From NCBI RefSeq assembly GCF_039543645.1, contig NZ_BAABKD010000009.1, positions 248,001-312,000 of the forward strand: 64,000 nucleotides of DNA, given 5' to 3'. The position numbers were made by a program, and so were the translations under genes. This document shows positions 33,369 through 42,435 of this stretch, piece by piece; position 1 is the first letter of the stretch; each line of letters begins with the position of its first letter. This DNA is from Paenalcaligenes hermetiae. Its GTDB lineage: Bacteria > Pseudomonadota > Gammaproteobacteria > Burkholderiales > Burkholderiaceae_B. The notes under the pieces are model-generated. The model did no database searches, had not been told where the DNA came from, and saw only the letters and a program-made list of their open reading frames with translations.

Positions 33369-33398
33369 TAAAAAGCCACTCTTCTGAGTGGCTTTTTT
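33369..33398. terminator. Terminator after the 79-residue gene
   Basis: AAAAGCCACTC-TTCT-GAGTGGCTTTT followed by TT. The A-run on the left side means it can also end the convergent rep transcript. Confidence 0.88.
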
Positions 33399-33404
33399 CA
33401 TGCA

Positions 33405-35426
33405 CTAACTTTTTAATAAGTCCTTTAACATAGTTAAGCGCTCTTTTGGACTCATATGCACTTGAGCGGCTTCAACAATAGCGCTTTCTGCTAGCCCCAT
33501 TTCAGCAATAAAACGGGATTTCTCCCGAACCGTATATTCTTTAGCTCGGCGGCGCCGTTTACACCAACTAACTCGTAAACTTCTTTGTGCACGTGTGATC
33601 CCCACATACATAAGACGGCGCTCCTCTTGAATGCGCTGCGTTAATACTATTTCTTCTTGGCCCACCGGTATATCTTCATCGTCACGGCCTAAATGTGGTA
33701 GTAAGCCTTCCTCTACCCCAATCAAAAAAACATGTTTGTATTCAAGCCCTTTAGCCGCATGTAATGTCGACAAATGCACCGCGTCCGTGTCCTCATCTTT
33801 TTCATTTCTCTCGAGCATCGTAATTAACGCGACATGCTGCGACAAGTCGAGCAAACTCATCTCATCAAACTCGGCTTTAGATTTAAGCCAATCCACGAGC
33901 TCCAATACATTTTGCCAGCGCGCTAAGGCTGGCTTATCATCAAAAACATCATAGAGGTAACGCTCATAATCAATAGCAGCAAGCAGCTCATCCAACACCG
34001 CAGCCGCCGCTTTACCAGTTTGCTCTGCTTTTTGTCGCATACGGGCAATAAACTCAGCAAAAACCTGTAATGTTTTTACCTGTCTATCGGCTAAACGACC
34101 TGTTAAGTGAACCAAATCGATCGCCTCAAACATTGAAAGCTGGTGCTCAACGGCGACCTCACCAAGTTGAGTTAATGTTGTTTGACCTATACCGCGCCGT
34201 GGTGTTGTAGCAGCACGAATAAATGCAGGATCATCATCAGGGTTAGCAATCAAACGCAAATACGCTAAGATGTCACGAATTTCCGCTTTATCAAAAAAGC
34301 TTTGTCCACCACTCATCACATAGGGGATGCGTAACTCTCGCAGCTGCTGCTCAATAAGACGCGCTTGTTGATTACTACGATACAGTACGGCAAAATCCCC
34401 CCATCTCGCTTTACGTTCAAACTTTTCAGCCGATAAGCTAATGCCAACCCACTGCGCCTCGGCCTGCTCGTCATCGCAGTCCTTTATTTTAATGGGCTCT
34501 CCTATGCCTAAATCTGACCACAGCTTTTTACCAAAAACCACAGGGTTATGGCCAATCACCTGGTTTGCTGCTTCTAGAATACGCTGGGAAGACCGATAGT
34601 TTTGTTCTAGTTTAATCAGTTTTAGCTGTGGGTAATCCACCGTCAGTTGGTGCAAATTTTCTACCGTAGCCCCTCGCCACGCATAAATGGCCTGATCGTC
34701 ATCCCCGACTGCGGTGAACATTGCCCTATCGCCAACCAACAACTGCACCAGCCGATATTGACAAGCATTAGTATCTTGATACTCATCTACTAGCAAATAA
34801 TGCACGCGTGCCTGCCAACGCTGGCGTACCTCTTCATTAGTAGCTAACAGCTGTGCTGGTAACCGTATTAAATCATCAAAATCCACTGCTTGATAAGCAC
34901 GTAATGTTTCATCATAGCTGCGATAGACTTTAGCAGATTCAGCTTGGCTAGGCGTTTGTACCGCTTGGGCTGCCGCATCAGGGCTCAATAACGCATTTTT
35001 CCATAAAGAAATATCTTGCTGCACCGCACGCAATCGCCCTTTATCTGTAGTCGCTAATAGCTCTTGGATAATCCCTAACGTATCATTTGCATCCATAATG
35101 GAAAAACGGGGCTTCAAACCAGCATACTCAGCCTCTTCACGCAATATTTTTAAACCCAATGAGTGAAAAGTACTAATCGTTAGCCCTTTTGTTAGGTGCT
35201 TGTCCAGTAGCCCTTGCACCCGCTCTTGCATTTCCTTGGCCGCCTTATTGGTAAAAGTCAGCGCCACAATACGTCGCGCACTGTATCCACACTCACCAAT
35301 TAAATAGGCGATTTTTTGAGTAATCACTCGGGTTTTACCACTCCCAGCCCCAGCTAAAACGAGAGCCGGACCATCTAAATAACGTACAGCCTCGTACTGT
35401 GCGGGGTTTAAACCTAATGCCGACAT
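33405..35426 (-). CDS. rep: ATP-dependent DNA helicase Rep
   Basis: Superfamily 1A 3'-5' helicase that clears proteins from DNA ahead of replication forks. It has 673 residues. Motifs in order are Q-motif region LNPAQYEAV, motif I AGAGSGKT, motif Ia TFTNKAAKEM, motif II DEYQDTN, motif III GDDDQAIYAWRGA, motif IV QNYRSS, motif V TLHAAKGLEY and motif VI ERRLMYVGITRA. Length and the LNPAQYEAVRYL start fit Rep better than UvrD or PcrA. It lies one base after priA, another fork-restart helicase, on the same strand. Confidence 0.92.
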   Translation of the reverse strand: MSALGLNPAQYEAVRYLDGPALVLAGAGSGKTRVITQKIAYLIGECGYSARRIVALTFTNKAAKEMQERVQGLLDKHLTKGLTISTFHSLGLKILREEAEYAGLKPRFSIMDANDTLGIIQELLATTDKGRLRAVQQDISLWKNALLSPDAAAQAVQTPSQAESAKVYRSYDETLRAYQAVDFDDLIRLPAQLLATNEEVRQRWQARVHYLLVDEYQDTNACQYRLVQLLVGDRAMFTAVGDDDQAIYAWRGATVENLHQLTVDYPQLKLIKLEQNYRSSQRILEAANQVIGHNPVVFGKKLWSDLGIGEPIKIKDCDDEQAEAQWVGISLSAEKFERKARWGDFAVLYRSNQQARLIEQQLRELRIPYVMSGGQSFFDKAEIRDILAYLRLIANPDDDPAFIRAATTPRRGIGQTTLTQLGEVAVEHQLSMFEAIDLVHLTGRLADRQVKTLQVFAEFIARMRQKAEQTGKAAAAVLDELLAAIDYERYLYDVFDDKPALARWQNVLELVDWLKSKAEFDEMSLLDLSQHVALITMLERNEKDEDTDAVHLSTLHAAKGLEYKHVFLIGVEEGLLPHLGRDDEDIPVGQEEIVLTQRIQEERRLMYVGITRAQRSLRVSWCKRRRRAKEYTVREKSRFIAEMGLAESAIVEAAQVHMSPKERLTMLKDLLKS

Positions 35427-35427
35427 C

Positions 35428-37482
35428 TTAAATATCCTGAGGATCGATTTCTAATACAAACTTACAACGATAGTATTTCGCTAGCTCATCTAATTGCGGA
35501 GCCCAGGCTCGTATAAAAGCGTGCAAAGCCAACCGGTTAGGGCTTTCTATGAGTAATTGTGCCCGTTCAATATTAGCCACGCGCATGATACGTAAAGGCA
35601 CCGCATCGTATACAAACACATGCTCCATGCCTGGCAGCTCTGGATGCTGTGCCCACTGTTTCGCATGACGCAAAAATGCCATCGCCTGATCTAATTGCTT
35701 TGACTCGGCCGTTATCAACGCTAAGTACACAAAAGGCGGTAAGCCAACCTGCTGCCGCTGCTGCAACTGGTGTTCCGCAAACAAGGGATAATCTTGCTGT
35801 ACCAGAGCTTGATACACAACATGCTCGGGATAATCCGTTTGCACTAAAACCCTAGCTCCAGTCTGATGGCGTCCTGCACGCCCAGCGACTTGCATCAACT
35901 GTGAGAATAAGCGTTCTGGCGCTCGAAAGTCTTGTGCGAATAACATGGTATCAGCATTCAACACCCCAACCAGAGCAAGCCGACTAAAATCATGCCCCTT
36001 GGAGACCATCTGCGTTCCCACCAAAATATCCACTTCCCCAGCATGGACCTGAGCAAATAGTGCCTCTGCGCTACCTTTACGACGCGTGCTATCGGCATCG
36101 ATACGTAATACCCTAGCCTGCGGAAAACGTTGCGCTAAATATTCCTCGACCCGCTGTGTGCCTTTACCCAGAGGGGTTAAATCCACATAACCACAGTCGG
36201 GACAATGCTTGGCCACGGGGCTCTGGCCACCACAATGGTGGCACTGCATATAATGTTTATATCCTTTATGTAAGACAGCATAAGCGGAGCAATGCGGACA
36301 TTGGCTCAACCACCCACACGACCCACAGTGCAATACAGGCGCATACCCTCGCCGATTAAGAAAAATCAGCGCTTGCTGGCCTGCCTCCAAGGTCTTTTCC
36401 AAGGCAGTAATTAACTGTGGACTATAGCCTTGCTCTAATTGGGCACGTCGCGTATCAACCAGCTCAATGGCGGGTAATGGTACCGACTTAGCCCGTTGCG
36501 ATAAGGTCAAAAGCTGATAGTGCCCTTGCTGCGCATGATGCCAGCTTTCTAAAGAAGGCGTGGCAGAGCCTAAAACCACAGGTATCTGTTGCTGCTGTCC
36601 CCGCCATAGAGCTAAATCTCGTGCAGAATAACGTAAACCTTCTTGCTGCTTATACGAATGATCATGCTCCTCGTCCACGATAATTAAGCCAAGATTAGGC
36701 ATAGGCGTAAAAAGCGCCAATCGCGTGCCTAATAAAACGTTCGCATCACCCTCGTAAACCTGCAGCCAGTTTTCTAAACGCTTGCCCGCAGCTAAACCAC
36801 TGTGCATCACCGCAATACGATACGGCTGATTATGCTCATCAACCAAACGCCCACGTAACATGTGCTCAAATTGTGGGGTTAGGTTAATTTCAGGCACCAT
36901 AAATAGCACCTGCTTTCCCTGTGCCAACACCTGTAAAGCGACCCGCATATAGGTTTCTGTTTTGCCACTACCAGTCACCCCAAATAACAAATAACGCCGA
37001 GCACCTTGGTCAATATGAATCTGCTCAAGTGCTGCTGCTTGTTCTGCGGTTAATTCCGGCGCAGCAATCGCTTTAGCACGCTTAGGCGGAGTGGAGGATT
37101 TTTTTTGACGTGCTCGCAACCGTGCGACGGGACCGCCTTTTGACAGCTTTCCAGTATAAGCTGCTGGTCGTCGCAATGGACTAGGCAACACAGGTATGAC
37201 CACCTCGCCTAAAGGGCGATGATAGTACTGCGCCGCAAACTGAGCTAAAGCAAGCCAATCCCTTGGCATAGGTGACACATCATCCAAGACCATACGAATG
37301 GCCTTTACTTGCTCGGCATTATATTCAGGTTGCTCAGGGGTTTGGATCACCATGCCAATTAACTGGCGTACACCAAACGACACTAACACTCGTGTCCCAA
37401 TTGCTACTGGCTCTTCATGATAATAATCAAAGAGCCCAGCTAAGGGTACGTCCAATGCCACACGTAACCAGTATTTAGCCAT
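35428..37482 (-). CDS. priA: Primosomal helicase PriA
   Basis: Recognises abandoned replication forks and reloads the replisome. It has 684 residues with an N-terminal 3'-end binding domain (about 1-105), Walker A GVTGSGKTE, the DEEH box (VDEEHDHSYKQQ) and the zinc-binding insertion with paired cysteines (CGSCGW, CPHC, CHHCGG, CPDCG). Late helicase motifs include VGTQMVSKGHDF and QVAGRAGR. It is next to rep; the pair forms a replication-restart cluster ending downstream of the hemE terminator. Confidence 0.96.
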   Translation of the reverse strand: MAKYWLRVALDVPLAGLFDYYHEEPVAIGTRVLVSFGVRQLIGMVIQTPEQPEYNAEQVKAIRMVLDDVSPMPRDWLALAQFAAQYYHRPLGEVVIPVLPSPLRRPAAYTGKLSKGGPVARLRARQKKSSTPPKRAKAIAAPELTAEQAAALEQIHIDQGARRYLLFGVTGSGKTETYMRVALQVLAQGKQVLFMVPEINLTPQFEHMLRGRLVDEHNQPYRIAVMHSGLAAGKRLENWLQVYEGDANVLLGTRLALFTPMPNLGLIIVDEEHDHSYKQQEGLRYSARDLALWRGQQQQIPVVLGSATPSLESWHHAQQGHYQLLTLSQRAKSVPLPAIELVDTRRAQLEQGYSPQLITALEKTLEAGQQALIFLNRRGYAPVLHCGSCGWLSQCPHCSAYAVLHKGYKHYMQCHHCGGQSPVAKHCPDCGYVDLTPLGKGTQRVEEYLAQRFPQARVLRIDADSTRRKGSAEALFAQVHAGEVDILVGTQMVSKGHDFSRLALVGVLNADTMLFAQDFRAPERLFSQLMQVAGRAGRHQTGARVLVQTDYPEHVVYQALVQQDYPLFAEHQLQQRQQVGLPPFVYLALITAESKQLDQAMAFLRHAKQWAQHPELPGMEHVFVYDAVPLRIMRVANIERAQLLIESPNRLALHAFIRAWAPQLDELAKYYRCKFVLEIDPQDI

Positions 37483-37485
37483 AGA

Positions 37486-37513
37486 GTAAAAAGGCTCAAG
37501 ATAACTTGAGCCT
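37486..37513 (-). terminator. Terminator of hemE
   Basis: On the minus strand AGGCTCAAG-TTAT-CTTGAGCCT is followed by TTTTTAC. It lies 20 bases after the hemE stop and directly before priA. Confidence 0.85.
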
Positions 37514-37533
37514 AGAAGTATATAAGTTAGGGA

Positions 37534-38610
37534 TTAAGCCTGGTGGTATTGCGCACTATAACTATGTACCTCGTCCACTAAGACCTTCACCATATCAGGA
37601 TCTGTGAAGCGTGAAATACCGTGACCAAAGTTAAATACATGACCACCTTGTCCTATCGGACCAAAGTCATCAATCACTCGGCGTACTTCTTTACGAATCG
37701 CTTCTTCGCCGCCAAACATGACCATAGGATCCATATTGCCTTGAAAAGCCACCTGGTCTTGTAGACGCTGGCGCGCTTTGGTCAAGTTAACCGTCCAATC
37801 AACCCCTACTGCATCAGCACCACACTGCACAATGTCTTCAAGCCACTGACCACCACCCTTAGTGAAAACAATCACAGGCACACGGCGACCATCATGCTCA
37901 CGGATTAAACCATCTACGACTTTTTTGGTATAACGCAATGAAAACTCTTGGAAGAGTGAGTCGGCCATGACACCACCCCAGCTATCAAAAATCATAGCTG
38001 CTTGCGCCCCGGCTCGGATCTGCTCATTTAAGTACTGAATGGTTGTCTGAGCATTGATTTCAAGAATATGGTGCACCAAGTCTGGACGCCCATACATCAT
38101 TCCTTTGATCAGGCGATAATCAGCAGAACCTTGGCCTTCGACCATATAGCACGCGATTGTCCAAGGGCTACCCGCAAAACCAATAAGAGGGACTTTACCG
38201 TCGAGCTCGCGGCGAATAAGATTTACCGCATCAAAAACGTATTGCAGCTTTTCCATATCAGGAACGGCCAAACGCTTAACGTCCTCTTCAGTTCGAACCG
38301 GGTGAGCAAATTGAGGGCCTTCGCCGTGAACAAAATCCAAACCTAGTCCCATGGCATGGGGAATCGTTAAGATATCCGAAAATAAAATCGCCGCATCAAG
38401 ATCAAAACGACGCAAGGGTTGGAGTGTAACTTCGCAAGCGTATTCCTTATTTTGCGCCAGTCCCATAAAAGATCCAGCCTCGGCACGCGTTGCACGGTAT
38501 TCGGGCAAATAGCGGCCGGCTTGGCGCATTAGCCATACGGGGGTATAGGGAACTGGCTCGCGCAATAAAGAGCGCAACAAAATATCGTTTTTAAGTTGTG
38601 GTAATGACAC
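37534..38610 (-). CDS. hemE: Uroporphyrinogen decarboxylase
   Basis: Converts uroporphyrinogen III to coproporphyrinogen III in haem synthesis; cytosolic homodimer. It has 358 residues. Signature motifs are PVWLMRQAGRYLPEYR (about 24-39), with the substrate-binding arginines, and FSDILTIPHAMGLGLDF with the catalytic aspartate. GFAGSPWTIACYM and HVFNFGHGI are also present. It lies between the ATP synthase side and priA-rep. The haem product is used by the cytochromes, but no shared regulation is visible. Confidence 0.96.
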   Translation of the reverse strand: MSLPQLKNDILLRSLLREPVPYTPVWLMRQAGRYLPEYRATRAEAGSFMGLAQNKEYACEVTLQPLRRFDLDAAILFSDILTIPHAMGLGLDFVHGEGPQFAHPVRTEEDVKRLAVPDMEKLQYVFDAVNLIRRELDGKVPLIGFAGSPWTIACYMVEGQGSADYRLIKGMMYGRPDLVHHILEINAQTTIQYLNEQIRAGAQAAMIFDSWGGVMADSLFQEFSLRYTKKVVDGLIREHDGRRVPVIVFTKGGGQWLEDIVQCGADAVGVDWTVNLTKARQRLQDQVAFQGNMDPMVMFGGEEAIRKEVRRVIDDFGPIGQGGHVFNFGHGISRFTDPDMVKVLVDEVHSYSAQYHQA

Positions 38611-38642
38611 GGCAATTCCTAAGTAATCAATGCCTGCTTATT

Positions 38643-39386
38643 TTAGTGGATTAATGGCTGATCTGGGCAGGCAGACACCCTAAATTTCTCAGCATTAATA
38701 TTATGTTTGCGCATCAGCTCCCAAAAGGAGCGTCTATGCTTTTGTGCAGCACGCGCTGCTCGCGTAATATTGCCTTGATTTTGCATTAAAGCAGCGCAAA
38801 TGTATTCTTTTTCAAAACACTGTACCAGCATTTTTTTTGCTTGCTGGAATGAATGATGCTGCAAACCAAACTGTTCATTCATCGTCGCAACATATTGCTC
38901 GATAGGAGCAGAAGCATCTTGCAATACGGGTTGCGGCAAATGATCAAAATTTTGGTCTGAAGAGGTATATTTTACCGCCATGGACTGGCGAGCACGCTGC
39001 ACTAAAATCTTAACACGGATAGGAAGCTCGATTGGGACGCTATAATCCATAATAAAGTCCAACGCGCCCACATCCGATAAGTCCTGTATAGCTAAAGGAT
39101 GCAAATTACGCACTATAGCTAGCACCGGACAACGCAAGTACGGTCGAGCATAATATAAATGGCTACGTAACCAAGAAAGATTATCCGCACTTGCTGCAAC
39201 AATAATTGCATCATATTGGTTCAGACAATCGGCCCAGTGCAAAGTGCCTTGCTGCTGACTATCAACATCCAACAAGGACTCAAAAGATCGTTTCTCAAGG
39301 CAAATATTTTTATATTTTGCCTCATATAACGAGGCCCATTGACTTTTCTCATCAAGTAGTAATACAGCTCGTAAATCTCTCAACAT
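38643..39386 (-). CDS. Receiver-like protein with Fis-type DNA-binding domain
   Basis: A 247-residue probable regulator. The first 125 residues resemble a degenerate response-regulator receiver: VLLLDE at the start and later YDAIIVAAS and LDFIMDYSVPIELPIRVKIL, without a clear phospho-acceptor aspartate context. The C-terminus (about 185-240) is a Fis/NtrC-type helix-turn-helix, with FEKEYICAALMQNQGNITRA and a basic second helix. The central sigma-54 AAA+ domain is missing, so it should act as a sigma-70 regulator or nucleoid-like factor. It stands alone between the ATP synthase operon and hemE; no histidine kinase is nearby. Confidence 0.7.
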   Translation of the reverse strand: MLRDLRAVLLLDEKSQWASLYEAKYKNICLEKRSFESLLDVDSQQQGTLHWADCLNQYDAIIVAASADNLSWLRSHLYYARPYLRCPVLAIVRNLHPLAIQDLSDVGALDFIMDYSVPIELPIRVKILVQRARQSMAVKYTSSDQNFDHLPQPVLQDASAPIEQYVATMNEQFGLQHHSFQQAKKMLVQCFEKEYICAALMQNQGNITRAARAAQKHRRSFWELMRKHNINAEKFRVSACPDQPLIH

Positions 39387-39507
39387 TATGTAGTACTCCT
39401 CTTACGATTAGCTGCTACATAATACTGACACTTGAGCAAAAAAAAGACTCGTATAAGCCGTAATAGTTAACTATTTGAGTAGGATAAAAACCTCATAGTC
39501 GTTACGT

Positions 39508-39538
39508 AAAAAATAGGCGCCTAGTGGCGCCTATTTTT
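39508..39538 (-). terminator. Terminator of the ATP synthase operon
   Basis: AATAGGCGCC and GGCGCCTATT pair around a four-base loop with AT-rich runs on both sides. On the minus strand it lies 20 bases after atpC and runs into TTTTTTACG. Confidence 0.9.
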
Positions 39539-39556
39539 GCAAAGCAGAAAATCGGA

Positions 39557-39979
39557 TTAGTGGCGAACTGATTTACTAAACTTGCGAGCAGCTTGCGCTT
39601 GAGCCGCTAACATTGCTAATTCCGCTTCCATTACAGCAATATCCACTTTATCTTTGGTATTGCGCAGGGCTTCTTCAGCTTGTTTACGTGCCTCTAATGC
39701 TTTTTGCTCATCCAGGTCCTCAGCACGAATCGCCGTATCCGATAAAACAACGACTTTACCAGGCTGAACTTCGAGAATACCGCCGGCAACGAAGATATGC
39801 TCTTCTGTGCCGTCGGCAAATTCGATTTTCATGGTGCCTGGACGGATACGCGAAATCAATGGTGTGTGACCAGGTAAGATACCAAGCTCACCGGACTCTC
39901 CGGGTAAAACAACAAACTTTGCTTCACCCGAGAACATTGATTTTTCCGCGCTGACTACGTCAACTTGAAGCAACGCCAT
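39557..39979 (-). CDS. atpC: ATP synthase F1 subunit epsilon
   Basis: Central-stalk subunit of F1 that couples rotation and can inhibit hydrolysis. It has 140 residues. The N-terminal beta-sandwich (about 1-86) has FVVLPGESGELGILPGHTPL, and the C-terminal helix pair (about 88-135) is rich in Ala, Glu and Lys. Last gene of atpIBEFHAGDC, 13 bases after atpD and followed by a strong terminator. Confidence 0.96.
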   Translation of the reverse strand: MALLQVDVVSAEKSMFSGEAKFVVLPGESGELGILPGHTPLISRIRPGTMKIEFADGTEEHIFVAGGILEVQPGKVVVLSDTAIRAEDLDEQKALEARKQAEEALRNTKDKVDIAVMEAELAMLAAQAQAARKFSKSVRH

Positions 39980-39992
39980 GACTCAATCCTTA

Positions 39993-41411
39993 TTATAGGG
40001 TTTTGGCTTTCTCGAAGGCTTCGTCGATGTTACCTACCATGTAGAAGGCTTGTTCAGGTAGCTCATCACACTCACCCTCAACAATCATCTTAAAGCCACG
40101 AATGGTTTCAGCCAATGGAACGTACTTACCAGGCGCTCCGGTAAAGACCTCGGCTACGTGGAAAGGCTGAGACAAGAAACGCTGGATCTTACGTGCGCGG
40201 GCAACGATGAGTTTGTCTTCAGGAGACAATTCATCCATCCCAAGAATCGCAATAATATCGCGAAGCTCTTTATAGCGCTGTAAGGTCTGCTGAACGCCAC
40301 GTGCAACTTCGTAGTGCTCTTGACCAACGATCTGTGGATCAAGCTGACGACTTGTAGAGTCAAGTGGGTCTACTGCAGGGTAAATACCTAAAGCAGCAAT
40401 ATCACGAGACAATACAACAGTAGAGTCTAAGTGCAAGAAAGTTGTTGCAGGAGATGGGTCAGTCAAGTCATCCGCAGGAACGTATACCGCTTGGATCGAG
40501 GTGATCGAACCAGTCTTGGTAGAAGTAATACGCTCTTGGAGCTTACCCATTTCCTCGGCCAATGTAGGCTGATAACCCACGGCAGAAGGCATACGTCCAA
40601 GTAGAGCGGATACCTCTGTACCAGCTAGGGTATAGCGATAAATGTTATCCACAAAGAACAACACATCACGGCCTTCGTCACGGAACTTCTCGGCCATCGT
40701 TAGACCAGAGAGCGCTACACGTAGACGGTTCCCTGGGGGCTCGTTCATCTGACCGAACACCATGGAAACTTTGGACTCTTTCAAGTCATCTAGCTGAATT
40801 ACGCCAGCTTCTGCCATTTCGTGGTAGAAGTCGTTACCTTCACGGGTACGCTCACCCACACCAGCGAAAACAGATAAACCGCTATGCTGCTTAGCAATGT
40901 TGTTAATGAGCTCAAGCATGTTAACGGTTTTACCCACACCCGCACCACCGAACAGACCCACTTTACCCCCTTTAGCAAAGGGGCAAACCAAGTCAATAAC
41001 CTTAATACCGGTTTCTAGTAGTTCTACGGAGGGTGAAAGTTCGTCGAATTTCGGTGCTTCCTGGTGGATAGAACGTAATTCGTCGGAATCAATAGGGCCT
41101 ACCTCGTCGATAGGACGACCTAAAACGTCCATAATACGACCTAAAGTGCCCACACCGACAGGTACAGAAATTGGTGCACCTGTATTGGATACGGCCATGC
41201 CACGGCGCAAGCCATCGCTGGAACCCATAGCAATGGTGCGGACAATACCGTCACCTAATTGCTGCTGCACTTCAAAAGTTAAGTCATCTTCTGCAAATTT
41301 AGAATCTGCATCGACTAGCTTTAGCGCATCATAAATCTTTGGAATGCTGTCGCGGGGGAACTGAATATCCACCACGGCGCCGATGCACTGAACGATGGTA
41401 CCGTTGCTCAT
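39993..41411 (-). CDS. atpD: ATP synthase F1 subunit beta
   Basis: Catalytic subunit of F1, 472 residues. Walker A is GGAGVGKTVNM (about 151-161). The catalytic glutamate lies in GVGERTREGND, Walker B is VLFFVDNIYR, and the SALLGRMPSAVGYQP loop is present. The start VQCIGAVVDIQFPRD is typical of betaproteobacteria. It lies between atpG (45-base gap) and atpC. Confidence 0.98.
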   Translation of the reverse strand: MSNGTIVQCIGAVVDIQFPRDSIPKIYDALKLVDADSKFAEDDLTFEVQQQLGDGIVRTIAMGSSDGLRRGMAVSNTGAPISVPVGVGTLGRIMDVLGRPIDEVGPIDSDELRSIHQEAPKFDELSPSVELLETGIKVIDLVCPFAKGGKVGLFGGAGVGKTVNMLELINNIAKQHSGLSVFAGVGERTREGNDFYHEMAEAGVIQLDDLKESKVSMVFGQMNEPPGNRLRVALSGLTMAEKFRDEGRDVLFFVDNIYRYTLAGTEVSALLGRMPSAVGYQPTLAEEMGKLQERITSTKTGSITSIQAVYVPADDLTDPSPATTFLHLDSTVVLSRDIAALGIYPAVDPLDSTSRQLDPQIVGQEHYEVARGVQQTLQRYKELRDIIAILGMDELSPEDKLIVARARKIQRFLSQPFHVAEVFTGAPGKYVPLAETIRGFKMIVEGECDELPEQAFYMVGNIDEAFEKAKTL

Positions 41412-41456
41412 GTTTAGTCCTTGCTTAATAACGTATACGGTAAGCCTAGCGGATAA

Positions 41457-42371
41457 TTATACCGCTGCGGCTCCCCCCACGATTTCAGAAATCTCTTTAG
41501 TAATAGCAGCTTGACGTGTTTTGTTGTAAACCAACTGTAGCTCGTCAATAACCTTAGCGGCGTTGTCGGAAGCAGCTTTCATTGCAACCATGCGTGCCGA
41601 TTGCTCCGATGCCATATTTTCGGCCACAGCCTGATACACCAAACCCTCTACATAACGCTGTAATAGCTCATCAATTACAGTTTTTGCATCGGGCTCATAG
41701 ATGTAATCCCAGCCGTACTCGGAGTTATTTACGTTTTGTGCGGCTTTGACGGCTTCGTCATCACCTGACTGGAAGGGGTCATCCAGACCACTTGGTAGAG
41801 GCAATAAACGAATAAACGTGGGGTCTTGTTTCATGGTATTCACAAAACGGGTGCTGGCTAAATAAACCGCATCAATTTTGCCTTCCATGTAATCATCAAG
41901 CTGCACTTTTATGGCGCCAATCAAACGAGATAGATTAGGTTCGTCGCCTAATTGGACTTCTTGGGAAACCAAGTTCGCACCAACTCGAGCTAATGTGCCC
42001 GCGCCTTTGCTACCCAGAGCGGTGGCTTGTACTTGAATGCCCTGCTCTTCAAAATCACGCAAGCGATTAAGCACCACACGCATCACGTTGGTGTTTAGAC
42101 CACCACACAACCCCTTATCCGTCGTCACCACGATCAACCCTACGGCTTTGAGCTCTTTGCTTTCAACCATGTACGGGTGGGTGTATTCCGGATGGGCCTG
42201 CATTAAATGTGCGGCAATTTGGCGCACTTTATCTGCGTATGGACGGCCTGCTCGCATGCGCTCTTGTGCTTTACGCATTTTCGAAGCAGCGACCATTTCC
42301 ATCGCCTTGGTGATCTTGCTCGTATTTTGTACGCTCTTGATCTTTGTACGAATTTCTTTAATTCCGGCCAT
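41457..42371 (-). CDS. atpG: ATP synthase F1 subunit gamma
   Basis: Rotor shaft of F1, 304 residues from the ATG at 42371 (MAGIKEIRTKIKSVQNTSKI), with AGGA upstream. A longer frame begins 14 codons earlier but lacks family similarity there. The N- and C-terminal long helices form the coiled coil; the C-terminal one includes NKTRQAAITKEISEIVGGA. The central Rossmann-like part has VTTDKGLCGGLN. Lies between atpA and atpD. Confidence 0.96.
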   Translation of the reverse strand: MAGIKEIRTKIKSVQNTSKITKAMEMVAASKMRKAQERMRAGRPYADKVRQIAAHLMQAHPEYTHPYMVESKELKAVGLIVVTTDKGLCGGLNTNVMRVVLNRLRDFEEQGIQVQATALGSKGAGTLARVGANLVSQEVQLGDEPNLSRLIGAIKVQLDDYMEGKIDAVYLASTRFVNTMKQDPTFIRLLPLPSGLDDPFQSGDDEAVKAAQNVNNSEYGWDYIYEPDAKTVIDELLQRYVEGLVYQAVAENMASEQSARMVAMKAASDNAAKVIDELQLVYNKTRQAAITKEISEIVGGAAAV

Positions 42372-42435
42372 CACACTTTCCTGTAAAGGCATGATGGAGC
42401 CTGCATTAGGCAAGCCCCTTCGATATGCCTATGAG

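Noticed and set aside
40897..41334. 145-codon frame antisense to atpD
   Set aside because: Serine/proline-rich shadow of a conserved coding region.
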